A DNA stretch of 64,000 nt from Adiantum capillus-veneris (Eukaryota > Streptophyta > Polypodiopsida > Polypodiales > Pteridaceae), in NCBI GenBank assembly GCA_014529385.2, contig CM043943.1, positions 103,078,355 through 103,142,354 on the forward strand, in the 5' to 3' direction. This document shows, piece by piece, positions 11,643-25,262 of this stretch (within the stretch, counting starts at the first letter, position 1; each line of letters begins with the position of its first letter). Made by a program: the position numbers and the translations under genes. The notes under the pieces were generated by a model, which saw only the letters and a program-made list of their open reading frames with translations, ran no database searches and was not told the DNA's origin.

Positions 11643-12204
11643 TTTATCCTAGCAGTGTGTGTGTGTAGCTGTTTTACCATAATTAATATGACATAATTGA
11701 ACTTTTTACATTCAAAAGACAGCCGGCTTTAGAAGACATGAAAAGATAAGTACAAAAGTAACTCAGTCTTAGAATTAACTTTGTACAATGTTTGTAACAA
11801 TGAAGCCTCATTCCAGTATACAAAGTGACAGAAGAACTTCCCAAGTAGTAAGTGAAGGTGTAATCTAGTGTAGGACAGCTAACCAAAGCCAAAGAAAACC
11901 TTCCAAGACAAGATAGAGTCCTTACATGCATCCATCCAAACAAGACAACAGATATGTTAGACTTGGATGTGTTTTACAGGTATCAATGGACTATACCATT
12001 TGTTATCCATGTCGATCTTAAAAAAAATTATTCAACTTTGTACAAGCTTAGTCGATAATAAATGTTTTAATTAACAAAGGAACCCAAAATTTTCCATTTA
12101 TAGAAGAATTTTACATCATTTCAATTAGAAGGCAATTACCCCTTCTAATCCAAGTGTCGAGATCCCCCCATATTTAGTCACAGTTCATTTTTTAGTGAAA
12201 GCAC
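11643..12204. other. No gene recognised; left flank of element A
   Basis: A short (GT)n run at about 11656 is followed by unremarkable sequence up to the TG of the 5' LTR. An open minus-strand frame (11683-11943) shows no motif. Confidence 0.5.
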
Positions 12205-13135
12205 TGACGGTCAGTTTTCGAAACCATGGCCATATTGAGAACCACACCCTAAGGAAGGGAAGGCGTATTACCAAAGAACAAAAAAAACAAAAAAAGAGCT
12301 CTTACCATTCACCATACCCCCCCCCCCCCCCCCCTCCCCCTTCTAAGGTTAACCACTAGCGGGGCGCCGCCAGTTTGGCCACATACCCTCCATCAAAAGA
12401 CGGACTCACTCTCTCTCCTACTGCTCGGCTCCACCTATATTCTCTCTCTCCTACTCTGCCGTTGCATCACCCGGCCCGGTACGCGCATTGGTGCCTCTGT
12501 CACACCCTCCGGCGGGCCGCCACAGCTACTGTATATATTCTCTCTCTCTCTTCCAAATATTCTTTCTCTCTCTACCTTCGCTCGTCCACACCCTCCAGCG
12601 GGCTGCCTATCCCCAATACCCACCCTCCCCCCCCCCCCCCCCCCCCCGGTTTTCTTCCTGGTGGACCACCGGCCTAACACCCCCTCTCCCCTATCATCAC
12701 TAAACTCTAGCTCTCTCTCTCTTGGAAGCGGCCCCACAAGGCTTAAGGGAAGCCACACCTTCTCTCCCTCTATCCACTCACTCTCTCTCTCTATTCTCTA
12801 CCCTCCCATCCTTATTCTCCTCAACATTCACTCTTTCTCTCCCTCTCTCTTACTCCCATGGTGGGAACCCGCCACTAAGCACCTCTCTCTCTCTCTCTAT
12901 AATATTCCCCCCCCCCTCTCGTTGACTATGTACCCCCCCCTCGATTCTCGGTCGCTGTCGAGCCCCGCCTGCTCACGCTCACCTTCGCAATCCTGGACCC
13001 AGCCCGTGCGGGCGCTTGAAGCCATATACAACCACACACACATCACTCCCCCCCTCTCTCTCCACACCCTCTCCCTCTCTCCTCGCGCTCGGCACTGCAG
13101 GCGGCCACCCATCTAGTCACGCTCTCTCTCTTATC

Positions 13136-13166
<31 letters not shown>

Positions 13167-13248
13167 TCGCCTCACCCTCTCCCTCCCTCACCACCTCACT
13201 CCGTCTCCCTCTCTCTCTCTCGCTCTGCACACAGCACCGGCCGACCCC

Positions 13249-13288
<40 letters not shown>

Positions 13289-13360
13289 CTATGAAGGCGC
13301 AGTGCATCTAAAACTCTCTCACTCTCTCTATCACACACACACACACCCTTGATGTATGCG

Positions 13361-13393
<33 letters not shown>

Positions 13394-14082
13394 CATCCTG
13401 TTCGCCCACACACCCCGAGCTCTCTCTCCCCCCATTCCCGTCATAGCGTTCACAGTCAGCAGGTTGCCAACAGAAAATGAAAAAAACTAAAGTATATATA
13501 TATATACAAATATATATATAATACACATACTTCCCTCCCCATTCCCACACACGCTCGTGCACACATATACATATAAACACCTACTCACGCACTCACGCAT
13601 ACATACACACACACGCATATACGCACGCACCACACATAAAATACAAAGAAAACGGAGGACTCAACGACATCGACGACCTCGACAAAAGAAGGAAGACAAC
13701 TCGAATCACGCGACACCGACAACAAAAAGAACAAAGGTGCCGAAGGCATGCCCCAGCCGACCCCGAAGAAACGTACGCGCTACATCGATGCACCCGCAAG
13801 CTGCCAATCATCGACATCGCGCAACCACGACACCATTTTCAGTAAACCGTAGGTCATTATCATCATCATTTTTCAGTTTTCACCCAAGCCTTGTAAAAAT
13901 TCCCAATTTGTAATTTCCCTCCCTCTAGGTGATGGTCACAAAGGCCCACCCAGAGGTTTTCATTTTAATAACTCCCAAGACAAAGCAAGGGTCAACCACA
14001 CTGGGCCCACTGCCTTGCTTTGTCTCCCGGATTAGCTTACCCTAATCAAACCGGGATTACCCTAATCCAAGCAGCCAACACC

Positions 14083-14090
14083 TATAAAAG
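14083..14090 (+). promoter_or_regulatory. TATA box of the 5' LTR promoter (element A)
   Basis: TATAAAAG within CACCTATAAAAGGGC, conserved in the other LTR at 22229-22236. Its position about 550 bp before the LTR end suits a U3/R promoter. The transcription start is not determined. Confidence 0.6.
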
Positions 14091-14465
14091 GGCATTGAGA
14101 GGTCACTATTGGGGGGGGCAGTTCATGAGAGGTCAGCACTTGGTAGTTTTAGTGGGAGAAATTGACACTATTGGTATCATGGGGAGGGGACTTGTGTGAT
14201 GGTTTGTTTTGGGAATTGCACCATGTGAAGGGAGTTACGTCCACCTCTCGACTCCAATGGTCAATGCACACACACATACACATTCTTGGCAGTGAGTTTC
14301 AATATCATCGAGTCGTCTTTAGAGAACGCACCAAGTAGATTCACTATCTCTTCTCCCTATCTCTCTATCACCACGGTGTGTCACCTCACCGGAAGGAAGG
14401 TCATTGTAAATACTGCAAGAAATAATTCTCCCTCACACCCCCGAGGGTTTTCATCAATTGTCAAT

Positions 14466-14624
<159 letters not shown>

Positions 14625-14641
14625 TTGCGGTGTTCACATCA

Positions 14642-15012
14642 TTATCTGCAGTAGCTGCTAGCCAAAAGGCTGGGAGTGGTCAGACGCGTCACCATCACCC
14701 CGTACGTGCTGAGCTGCGAAGGAAAGGTAGAGCCCATGAAAGGCGACGACCTCCTGCCGACTCATCAACACTGGCACGATAAGAGTATAAGTAAGTACTC
14801 CACCCTCTGTGCATGATGGAAAATGGGCCAACAGTATTCCCATTCAGATTCCTGCTGCATATGCATGTGAATATCTATGTAGATAGAAAAATCTTCTACC
14901 AACAGAAGATCGTGTACCTATTTGGTGCAACGGTGCTAGGAGAAATCCTTAATTCCCCAAACCCTATATAAGAGAAGAAAAAAAAAAGCTTATAATTTCC
15001 TGAGTCACTACT
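14642..15012 (+). other. Leader of element A between 5' LTR and gag
   Basis: About 370 bp of untranslated leader. I could not assign a primer binding site with confidence. TGG triplets occur near 14673 and 14677, but neither continues into a tRNA 3' complement I recognise. Confidence 0.4.
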
Positions 15013-16370
15013 ATGGCAAGTGTTTCTTTCCCCACATTCAGTGGAAAGAAGGGAGAAGATCTCACCACCGACTTTCTGGATGAGTTCAACATCGCTTGTG
15101 TGGTTTCCAACAAGGATGACGACGCTTCACGACTTCGAATTTTTCCTCTACTGATGAAAGTAGAGGCCAAGTCTTGGTACAATGCATTGCCCCAGGCTAC
15201 CAAGAATGCATGGGATGTGTTACGGGCTGCCTTTGTAAAGAGGTTTGGTGGAGGCACAACCTCGGAGAAGCTATGGCAGCTATTGACAGAATTGAAGCAG
15301 GGAAGTCTGCTAGAGTATGCCACCTACGAGTCCAAGTTTGTGGACTTATGGGAGAGAAGGATTGCCTCATTGGAGGAAGGAAAAGGAGCGCCTAATTTCC
15401 TGAAGAAGGACAGTTTCATTGATGGCCTGTGGTCGCCGCTTAGAGAGAAGGTGAAGGGAACGTTTCTTGCAACATATGAGTTGGTAGTAGAAGTAGCCCG
15501 CCTTAAAGACAAGGAGCTGCGCATGCAAGCAAGAGTAAACGAGTCAGAGGAAACAATATCGGCCCGACCAACCCCAGTGACTACAACAGCCAATCATAGA
15601 GCCCAGCCACAAGAGGCATCAGAGGAGCAGCAAGACCTGCTGAGTCGCATCACTACCCAGCTAGAGAGTTTATCCGTGCATCTAGTGCAGTAAGGACATG
15701 CACCTGTCAGAAATCCAGAACAAGGAAGAGGACAACAAAGGCAGAACCAAGAGTACCATTGCTATAATTGCGGGGAAGACGGCCATGGTATGTACTACTG
15801 CCCACATCCAAGGAGGCAGAATTTCAATAGAGGGGGGAGACAGAGTCAGATCTCTCCGCCAAGGGCAAGACCACCACCACCCAGGCAACCAGGGCCGATC
15901 CCACCGGTCCAGATCCTTCGATCACCTGTACAACAACAACCACCACCACAACCTCTCATTCCGCTACTACCACCACCACCTACTATAAACGAAGCGGTGA
16001 GTGTTATTAGCTTAGAGGCTAAAGGGAAGGCAAAGGTAGAAGAATCAGTTCGAGAGAAGTACAAAGGGAGAGCAAAAGCAGAAGAAGTGGATGCTATGGA
16101 AGTGAAGCGTGCCAGGCACGAGTAAGCCTCTCAAAGAGAAGAGAAAATGAAAGGAAAGGCCGAGTCTAGCAAGCAAGCAGCTAAACCGCGACGGAAGATA
16201 GACATCGTGGATTTCTCACTAGGTGAGTATGCTAAACCCTATGACTTAGTTCAAGATGTGTTGATGCCACGGCCCGAAGATAACTTGGCCCCAATTACTC
16301 CACCTTGCACCAAGAATGAGGAGGCAATGGATAAAAATGGTGAGTACCAGGAAATCAAGACCAAGGATAG
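15013..16370 (+). pseudogene. gag: gag of element A (capsid plus CCHC nucleocapsid), interrupted
   Basis: The frame opens at ATG 15013 (MASVSFPTFSGKKGEDL), a typical gypsy gag capsid start. The retrotransposon gag core follows: RIFPLLMKVEAKSWYNALP, then FVKRFGGGTTSEKLWQLLTEL. It reads through a TAA at 15691 into a zinc knuckle at 15760 (CYNCGEDGHGMYYC, spacing CX2CX4HX4C). A Pro/Gln-rich linker, a second TAA at 16123 and a basic segment follow in the same frame. Gag packages the element's RNA in cytoplasmic virus-like particles. Both stops are explained by a single substitution of CAA or a similar codon. A frameshift near 16370 leads into the protease. Confidence 0.85.
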
Positions 16371-16375
16371 TTGGG

Positions 16376-16961
16376 GCTATCTCTGGAAGGGATCTCGACG
16401 ACATCCTACCAACTATGGCTGCCTACATCAAGGGGCAACGAATCTCAAACGTCTACATAGATGGTGGCATGCAAATATGCCATGAGTGAAAAAATGATGC
16501 ACCATCTAGGTCTAGAGGTGAGTAGATCGGCACCCTGCCGAGCCAAAATGGCAAACAATGTAAGACTGAAATGCGTGGGCATTGTGAATGCGGTCAAAGT
16601 AAAAGCATTCAGTATAGAAGTGGAGGTAGACATCTTTGTCATGCCACACAAAGGGGAGGGTTACCCTATCATTCTTGGGAGACCCCGGCTCATGGCTATG
16701 AAAGCTAAGCAAGACTGGAGCACGATTCAGATGAAGGATGCTAAAGGGAAGTCTATATTCTACAATATGAGGACTGGGAAGCAACACAACATGATCTTGG
16801 AGGCTTCAGAAGATGAGTCCACTAGCCACTATTCGTCTACCTCAGGAGAAGAGACAACCACCACTAACGGGAGTGACATTAGCATTGAAGTGATGGGGGT
16901 CATTCTTAAAGACCCAAAAAGAATGACACAATCTGAAACACCCCCGACAAACCAAGAGTAA
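16376..16961 (+). pseudogene. Aspartic protease region of element A, frameshifted
   Basis: The frame starting near 16376 reads AISGRDLDDILPTMAAYIKG and then the active-site region VYIDGGMQIC (D-G-G in place of the usual D-S/T-G, a form also seen in plant gypsy elements). It then shifts near 16475 into the frame that reads MSEKMMHHLGLEV and the conserved late block YPIILGRP. Stops at 16959 and 16974 separate it from RT. The protease would cleave the gag-pol polyprotein. Two frameshifts make this copy non-functional. Confidence 0.7.
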
Positions 16962-17006
16962 CCATCAGGTACGTAATCCTTAGAGGATGCAGGTAAATTA
17001 CAAAGG

Positions 17007-18287
17007 ATGCTCTCAAATGAGTTAACCAATGAAGAAAGGAAGGAATATGTCTCCATGCTGGGTAATTTCACTACATTGTTCATTGATGGCTATGATAAGA
17101 TCATAGGAATCACAGTAGTGCAACACCACATAAAACTCAAGGAAGGCAGTAAGCCTGTGGTGCAAAGGCTCAGAAGACTTGGAGTAATCCAACAAGAGGC
17201 ACTACTTAAAGAAGCGAGAAGTTTGCTACAGGCAGGTTTCGTCTACCATGTCAAAGACTTAGAATGGGTCTCCCCAGTAGTAGTCACACCAAAGAAGAAT
17301 GGCAAGTGGAGAGTCTATGTGGACTATAAACCTCTCAATGCAGCCACGAAGAGGGATCACTTTCCCCTCCCATTACAGGATGAAATTCTCAATGAAGTGG
17401 TGGGTCACGAGCGATACACAGTGTGTGATGTCTACTCAGGATACTTCCATATTAGCATTGCGGAAGAAGATCAGAAGAAGACAACCTTCATCACACCTTG
17501 GGGATGCTTTGCTTACAAAGTGATGCCTTTTGGCCTCACTAACGCTCCGGCCACATTTCAGCGCTATGTGACCTTTGTTTTCCAACCCTACTTTGGAACG
17601 TCAATATGGGTTTTCATACATGATTTTTGCATCTATAGTTCACGAGCCCTCCATTTAAGCAAAGTCTATGATGGCTTAACCAGGCTGCAAAACTTGGGTG
17701 GCCAGCTCAACATGGATAAGTGTCACATTGGTGAAAGCAAAGTCACTCTCCTTGGCCATGTAATTTCAGCAAAAGGGATTGAGGTTGACCCCAGCAAGAT
17801 TCAAGCTCTGGTATCTTTGTCATCACCCACCACCGCTAAGCAGTTGGTTTCTTTCCTTCAGAAGGTAAGATACTTAAGCAGGTTCATTCACTTGCTATCT
17901 CAAGTGGTCCTCCCTCTACAGCAAGTCACCCAGAGGGATGTCTTCTCATGGAGTGAAGAAAATGAGCAACAATTTACCGAGGTGAAGCAAATCCTAGCTA
18001 AGCTTCCCACCATTTCACCCCCTAAGTGGGACGAGCCATTTTATGTGAACCATAGTGTAGGAAGTGATACACTCGGAACGGTACTAATGCAAAAGGACCC
18101 CCAAACTTCTTTCATGCGTCCTATTTACTTCTCTAGTCATGTCATGACCCCGTCTGAAAAGGGATTTACCGAACTAGAACACATGGTTCTTGCACTAATG
18201 TTTGCTACCACAAAGTTCCGCTCATATCTTCTGCCTAGACCCTTTGTAATCCTAACAATGGAGGAGGTCTTTCCATATGTAATGTGA
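17007..18287 (+). pseudogene. pol: Reverse transcriptase and gypsy RNase H of element A, catalytically mutated
   Basis: A 426-codon open stretch with the RT blocks in order: VVVTPKKNGKWRVYVDYKPL, FPLPLQDEIL, VCDVYSGYFHI (first Asp present), MPFGLTNAPATFQRY, then FIHDFCIYS where the catalytic Tyr/Val-x-Asp-Asp box should be, with the first Asp of the pair changed to His. LLGHVISAKGIEVDPSKI follows, then gypsy RNase H (FYVNHSVGSDTLGTVLMQ, TELEHMVLALMFAT). The TGA at 18285 precedes HMDVSSRISKW and fits a CGA to TGA change. Confidence 0.9.
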
Positions 18288-18290
18288 CAC

Positions 18291-20243
18291 ATGGATGTCT
18301 CATCAAGAATCTCTAAATGGCTAGTAAGATTACAAGAGTTTGACTACACCATGCAAGTAGAAACTCCACCAGGGCTAGTTACTCATCGCCATTATGAGAA
18401 GAAGCTGAAGGTCAACACAGAAGCAAAACAAGAAACACAAATGGTAGAAAGTCCTAAGCTAGAAAGAGCTCACTCTCTTTTCTTTGACAGAGCATACAAA
18501 AGAATAGTGGACCAGTCTGCAGCTAGTATAGTCATTTTCAATGAGCAAGAAGAAAGATTATTCTCCATTGGGCAGCTATTACACTCCCACTCCAACAACG
18601 AAGCAGAGTATACAGCTCTAATTCTTGGGTTGGAACAATGTATTTCACAAGGAATTCAGCACCTAAATGTGTTTGGTGATGCTTTGCTTTTGATAAGGCA
18701 GATAAACGGCACTTGGGTTTGTAAAAAACAGTTTTTACTTGGTCAACTATGCCAAGTTAAGGATCTTCTAAGGAAGTTTGAAGCAGTGAAACTATTTCAT
18801 GTCCCCAGAGCAAAAAATCAGGTGGCGGATGCTCTAGCCAAAGAAAGAATACAGGACGTTCCCGTAGGAGCAATCAAACTGAAACTACCCCTCTTTCAAG
18901 GTAGTGATGCGATGCTTGATATCATTAACTTTCTAGATACAGGAAAATGTCCGGAAGGGTACACCAAAGGCCAGAAACAGTGGCTGGTAAGAAAGGCTAC
19001 CAGATACCGCCTTGTAAACGACCACTTGTATTGTAAGGGCAAGGATCAGATTCTCAGGCGAGTGCCAACCTCTAGTGAGATCACAGAGGTAATTTCAAGT
19101 TGCCATGATGGCGTCTGTGGCGATCATTTTGCTCTAGATATCACCAGTAGGAAGATTCTACAGGCAGGATACTCTTGGCCTAGCTTGAGCAGGGATGTAC
19201 ACCATTGGTGTAAAACATGCAAGGCTTGTCAAGTGGCCAGTGATCGCACATTAACCTATGAGCCACAAACTCCTATCATCTCATATGGTCCATTTGAGAA
19301 GTGGGAAATAGATGCAGTCGGTCCTTTACCAAGGGCCCAATCAGGTAAACTGTACATCATAGTGGGTGTAGACTACATGACTCGATCGGCAGAAGGAACA
19401 ACCACCACCTGCATTACAGCCCAAGAGGTAGCAAAGTTCATTTTTGAGCACATTTGTTGCCATTTTGGCACTCCTCTAGAGATAATATCAAATAGGGGAC
19501 TAGGTTTCAGAGGCTATTTGGTGGAAGAACTGATGAAAAAGTTAGGCATCGCACGTCGACATTCCACACCATACTATCCACAATGTAATGGCCTGGTATA
19601 AAAAGTAAACGGAAGGATTTGCAAAATCATCACAAAACAGGTGAACAATCACACAGGAGACTGGGATAAACATCTCATGGCCGCTCTATGGGCCTACTGA
19701 ACCACGTTCCGAACATCACTAGGTTTCACCCCTTTCCATCTAGTTTATGGGAAGGAGGCAACTCTACCCATTGCGGTACAGATAGCCAGCTTACGAGTCT
19801 TGGCTAGCCAGATACAGCGCCCAATTGTAAATCTCCAAAACCACATCTTGGATCTGGAGAGGCTCCAACTAGATAGGAAAGAAGCAATCAATCACTATGC
19901 AGCACAGGCAGAACGATGCCGGCTCACCTTCAATCAAGGGCTTAAAGAAAAGGGCCTGGAAAAGGGTATGTTAGTGCTGAGATACAACAACAGATTTGAC
20001 ACCAGGAAGGACAAGAAATTTCAACCCAGATAGGAAGGGCCATTCATTGTCAAAAGGCGCTATGACAATGATAGCTATAAGCTGATGGAAGCAGATGGGA
20101 GAATTCACAAGACTAGAGTCAATGGATGGAGGCTGAAAAGGTATTTTCTTAGGTTTGATCCAGAGTTCATGTTAGACATTCCAGAAGAGGGAGGACCCTC
20201 TAACTCCACAACTAAAGATGCAGAGGAAGGGCTAGAAGCATGA
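18291..20243 (+). pseudogene. pol: Second (archaeal-type) RNase H and integrase of element A
   Basis: Same frame as the RT. A second RNase H follows the connection region: LFFDRAYKR (Asp), HSHSNNEAEYTAL (Glu), VFGDALLLIRQ (Asp), KNQVADALAKE (Asp). All four acidic positions are kept. Integrase follows: a His-His-Cys-Cys finger (HDGVCGDHF ... WCKTCKACQ), then the core with IDAVGPLP (first Asp). The second Asp is replaced in IISNRGLGF (Asn), and the position of the catalytic Glu in NGLV*KVNG is a TAA at 19599. More stops follow: TGA 19698 (expected Trp) and TAG 20031 (expected Trp). The C-terminal tail reads to a stop near 20241. Confidence 0.88.
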
Positions 20244-20840
20244 ATGCCTCTAGCCAGATGGGTGGGCTAATGACGATCAATTTTTGAAACCGTGACCGTG
20301 AGAACCACACCCTAAGGAAGGGAAGGCTTATTACCAAAGAAGAAAAAAAAAAACAAAAAAAAGAGCTCTTACCATTCACCATACCCCCCCCCCCCCCCCC
20401 CCTTCTAAGGTTAACCACTAGCAGGGCGCCACCAGTTTGGCCACACACCCTCCATTATTGCCAGAAGACGGACTCACTCTCTCTCCTACTGCTCGGCTCC
20501 ACCTATATTCTCTCTCTCTCCTACTCTGTCTCGCTGCATCACCCGGCCCGGTAGGTGCATTGGTGCCTCTATCACACCCTCCGACGGGCTGCCACAGCTA
20601 CTGTATATATTCCCTCTCTCTCTTCGAAATATTCTTTCTCTCTCTACCTTTGCTCGTCCACACCCTCCAGCGGGCCGCCTATCCCCAATACCCCCCCCCC
20701 CCCCCCCCCCCCCCTGTTTTCTTCCTTGCGGACCACCAGCCTAACACCCCCTCTCCCCTATCATCACTAAAACTCTAGCTCTCTCTCTCTTGGAAGCGGC
20801 CCCGCAAGGCTTAAGGGAAGCCACACCTTCTCTCCCTCTA

Positions 20841-20900
<60 letters not shown>

Positions 20901-21335
20901 TCTCTACCCTCACATCCTTATTCCCCTCAACATTCACTCTTTCTCTCCCTCTCTCTTACTCCCATGGTGGGAACCCACCACTAAGCACCTCTCTCTCTCT
21001 ATAATATTCCCCCCCCCCCTTTCGTTGACTAAGTACCCCCCCCCCCCCTCGATTCTCGGCCGCTGTCGAGCCCCGCCTGCTCACGCTCCCCTTAGCACTC
21101 TCGGACCCAGCATGTGCAGGCGCTTGAAGCCATACACAACCACACACACATCACTCCCCCCCCTCTCTCTCCTTGCGCTCGGCACTGCAGGCGGCCACCC
21201 ATGTACTTGCGCTCTCTCTCTTATCCACACACACCCACATCTGCTCACCTCACCCTCTCCCTCCCTCACAACCTCACCACCTCACCCTGTCTCCCTCTCT
21301 CTCTCTCGCGCTCTGCACACAGCACTGGCCGACCC

Positions 21336-21440
<105 letters not shown>

Positions 21441-22228
21441 TCAGCCTGTGAAGGCGCAGCGCATCCAAAACTCTCTCTCTCTCTCTCTATCACACACACA
21501 CAAACCCTTGCTGTATGCGCATATACATACACACACACACAATCCCGTTACCCCACACACCCCGAGCTCTCTCTCCCCCCATTCCCATCATAGCTTTCAC
21601 AGTCAGCAGGTCGCCAACAGAAAACGAAAAAAAACTAAAATATATATATATACAAATATATATATAATACACATACTTGCCCCCCCATTCCCACGCACGC
21701 TCGCACACACAGATACATATAAGCACCTACTCGTGCACTCACGTATACATACACACACACGTATATACGCATGCACCACACATAAAATACAAAGAAACCG
21801 GAGGACTCAACGACGTCGACGATCTCGACAAAAGAAGGAAGACAACCCGAATCACACGACACCGACAACAAAGAGAACAAAGGCGCCGAAGGCATGTCCC
21901 AGCTGACCCCGACGAGACGTACGCGCTACACCGCCGTACTCGCAAGCTGCCAATCATCGGCATCACGCAACCACCACACCATTTTCAGTAAATTGTAGGT
22001 CATTATCATCATCATTTTTCAGTTTTCACCCAAGCCTTGTAAAAATTCCCAATTTGTAATTTCCCTCCCTCTAGGTGATGGTCACAAAGGCCCACCTAGA
22101 GGTTTTCATTTTAGTAACTCCCAAGACAAAGTAAGGGTCAACCACACCGGGCCCACCGCCTTGCTTTGTCTCCCCGATTAGCTTACCCTAATCAAACCGG
22201 GATTACCCTAATCCAAGCAGCCAACACC

Positions 22229-22236
22229 TATAAAAG
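22229..22236 (+). promoter_or_regulatory. TATA box of the 3' LTR (element A)
   Basis: TATAAAAG in the same context as the 5' LTR copy at 14083. Confidence 0.55.
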
Positions 22237-22628
22237 GGCACTGAGAGGTCACTATCGGGGGGGGGGGGGGGGGGGGGGGCAGTTCATGAGAGGTCAGCAC
22301 TTGGTAGAGTTTTAGTGGGATAAATTGACACTATTGGCATCACGGGGAGGGGACTTGTGTGATGGTTTGTTTTGGGAATTGCACCATGTGAAGGGAGCTA
22401 CGTCCACCTCTCGACTCCAATGGTTGATGCACACACACATACACATTCTTAGCAGCGAGTTTCAATATCATCGACTCGTCTTTAGAGAACGCACCAAGTA
22501 GATTCACTATCTCTTCTCCTTATCTCTCTATCACCACGGTGTGTCACCTCGCCGGAAGGAAGGTCATTGTAAATACTGCAAGAAATAATTCTCCCTCACA
22601 CCCCCGCGGGTTTTTATCAATTGTCAAT

Positions 22629-22807
<179 letters not shown>

Positions 22808-22826
22808 GTTTGTGGTGTTCACATCA

Positions 22827-24687
22827 CTGTGGTCTGCGTCCTAGCCGCTCAAAGCTAGGTGGTGCCCCTTGTTCACTTTACCGTGATGACCAGCTGGAGG
22901 CGTGCCATCGGCTCCCGGCGTTTTAGAGGCCGTCGGGGTTCGTGTCTCGCTTTTCTCCCGTCAGCAATAGTTAGTCCAGTAGGTTTTAAATAAAAAATCT
23001 CCTTTAGTAGTCACAATCCAGCCATAGGCTAGTCTAATATTTTTTTTTGGTCAAAGTTTTTAGGCCCATCATGTTACCAGCACTTACCATATTTTGTAAG
23101 TTAACCAACCTTATTCATCCTTTTGGCCAACCTAGGTAGCAGGAAGCCCTTGCAGAATCTAAATTTTTTTAATGTTACACAAGATGCAATCTTATATGAG
23201 AATGTAAATAGGAGATTATTTGTAGAAATTTGTTCATGATGGCTGTTACCATCAAACACCCATAAGTGGCAGGTTAAGGCCCAATTTACACCAAAATTTA
23301 CAAGATCATAGCACCTATGTAGCAGTCGACAAGGTAGTGTAAAAACCAGACCTTAGGGAACCATCATAGAAGTAATCATGGCAACAACCAATACCATAGT
23401 GATGTAAATGGTAAACCATCTCTTTTTTTTCCAACAATCCTTCCTAAGCATTAGTCAGCAGTTAACGGCAAAAAACCAAGTAAATGGGCCAAGTAACCGC
23501 TAGTGAGCCAGTAAATAGACCGTAAAGTATAGCCCTTAATATAAAGCCATGTTCCGAAACAGTGACAGTATGCTTCCCTACCAAAAAAGTACTCATTAGT
23601 GGTGTGCGGAGGGTGAAGCAACACCCCCCTTTCCAAGCTCTCCATCAATAAAATATCATGAGTTTTACCCGTCATAGAGTAATAGTCATGCAACAAGTCA
23701 TAAAATAGCCTGCCATCATGCAACCGAGATTAGTAGGCAAGAAAAACAATATATATCCCTGTTAGTATCTGTTTCCACGGCAGAAAAACAAAAGCCCTAG
23801 CCAACCCATTGATCAAACCACCGACCCATTAGGTGGTTTTCTTTTTAAAAACCAGTCATTAGCATTGATAGTAGTTCGTGAACCATCAGTAATCACGCGA
23901 TGCAGAACACCCCCATGTTTGGGATTAAAACATTGCAGGAAGAAACAACCCATAGCTTCCTACTAAATTTTTGAAAAAAATCATCATCCTCTCAGTGTAG
24001 CAAACCCTCGTAATATAAACATATAGCCATACAACATGTAAAACAAACCATAAAAAAGCAGTGGCCAACCTGTGTTACTTGAGTTGAGAGCTCCATGCTT
24101 TGATGCAGTGGAGATTTAGATACATAGTCACTAACTTTATGCAAACAAACAGAGTACAACCAAAGCTAAGTGAGGGGCAGACATGCGTCCTCACCTTTTA
24201 AATAGAGAAGGGAGGGAGGTCGCCATAACTGCATATCATGCAGTTACCCAAGCACTAGGAAATCTCTAGCAGAGAAGGTGAGGCCGCCTACGAGGTGCAA
24301 TGAAGAGGCCAACAGGAGTATTCACGGCCAGGTTTCACCCGAGGTTTATTCACTCAAGTACTGAGAAGGGATATAACCCATGGTAGTGCCCATAGGCGGT
24401 GGGTTTTACTGAAGTCCCAGGAGCCAATCAAGCTCGGGAATACCCCCAAGCTAGGTGGTACATTACGAGTGTTTGTGTGCCATTTAACCAAAAGATACCA
24501 ACGCCTTACCAAGCCTTTAGTAGTTATGAAGGGCCAAGTCCCATAGTGGAGACTCAAACACTTTGAAGCTTTTTTTATAAAAAAAGAAGGAACAAATAAG
24601 TTATGAATTTATTAACACACTGTGTGTGTGTGGGCCTCATCCGAAGGCAATCCCACCTTTGTCGGGGTAGTGATAACACCCCCAAAA
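22827..24687. other. No gene recognised; right flank of element A
   Basis: Short frames only on both strands (longest minus-strand frame 23451-23723). No LTR, knuckle or polymerase motif seen. It may be older repeat debris. Confidence 0.5.
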
Positions 24688-25262
24688 ATGGACAGCACCT
24701 CCCACCTTCAAAATGAAGTCGAAAAACTTTGCAAGGAGAGCAATGAGCTTAAAAACAGGCTCTTTGCCATTAAGGCTCGGCTTACTATAGTGGAAATTAC
24801 AAGAAGGAAGTGATGGAATAGATGGAAGCCAAGTTCAATAAAAAAAAGGTAGAATTAGAGACCACCATCACAACGACGGTCAAGATTCGAGTGTAGGAGG
24901 TCATCTCCCACAAGGTTGAAGACCACATGGCATCCACACTACGTGAAAGACAAGGACAAGAGGATATATCCCTCAGAAATTTTTGCATTGGCGGGCTTCC
25001 AAGGAATTGTAAAGGGGAGGGGGACCTCAAGTTCCATGAGTCCTTTGCATGCATCCAAACAACAAATTAAACCACAAGATACAATGGGATCTAGCAATAA
25101 TTACCTCTCTTACACACAAACATCGCACCAACCATGCAATCCTCACTTTCAAGACCAAGGTGGGCCAAACCAAACTCCTTGAACAATCAAGGCTTCTCAA
25201 GGACACTAAAATTTGGTTTGGAGAAGATCTTACACCCGGCAACTCAAACAAAAAAAGGTAGA
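24688..25262 (+). pseudogene. LINE ORF1-like fragment
   Basis: Frame-broken coding sequence. It starts with a coiled-coil-like N-terminus (MDSTSHLQNEVEKLCKESNE, ELKNRLFAIKARL). A central stretch reads DISLRNFCIGGLPRN, resembling the RNA-binding fold of LINE ORF1 proteins. A C-terminal part reads NHAILTFKTKVGQTKLLEQS then LLKDTKIWFGEDLTPGNSNK, like the ORF1 C-terminal block that ends in E/D-D-L/Y-T-P. ORF1 proteins bind LINE RNA. Its position upstream of a LINE endonuclease on the same strand supports the call. Several frame changes and stops. Confidence 0.55.

Noticed and set aside
12375-13913. Many open frames of 70-150 codons in the 5' LTR of element A
   Set aside because: Pyrimidine-rich LTR sequence. 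The matching frames in the 3' LTR differ in length and register, so they are compositional.
14642-14700. Primer binding site for element A
   Set aside because: No stretch here continues convincingly as a complement of a tRNA 3' end that I can recall.
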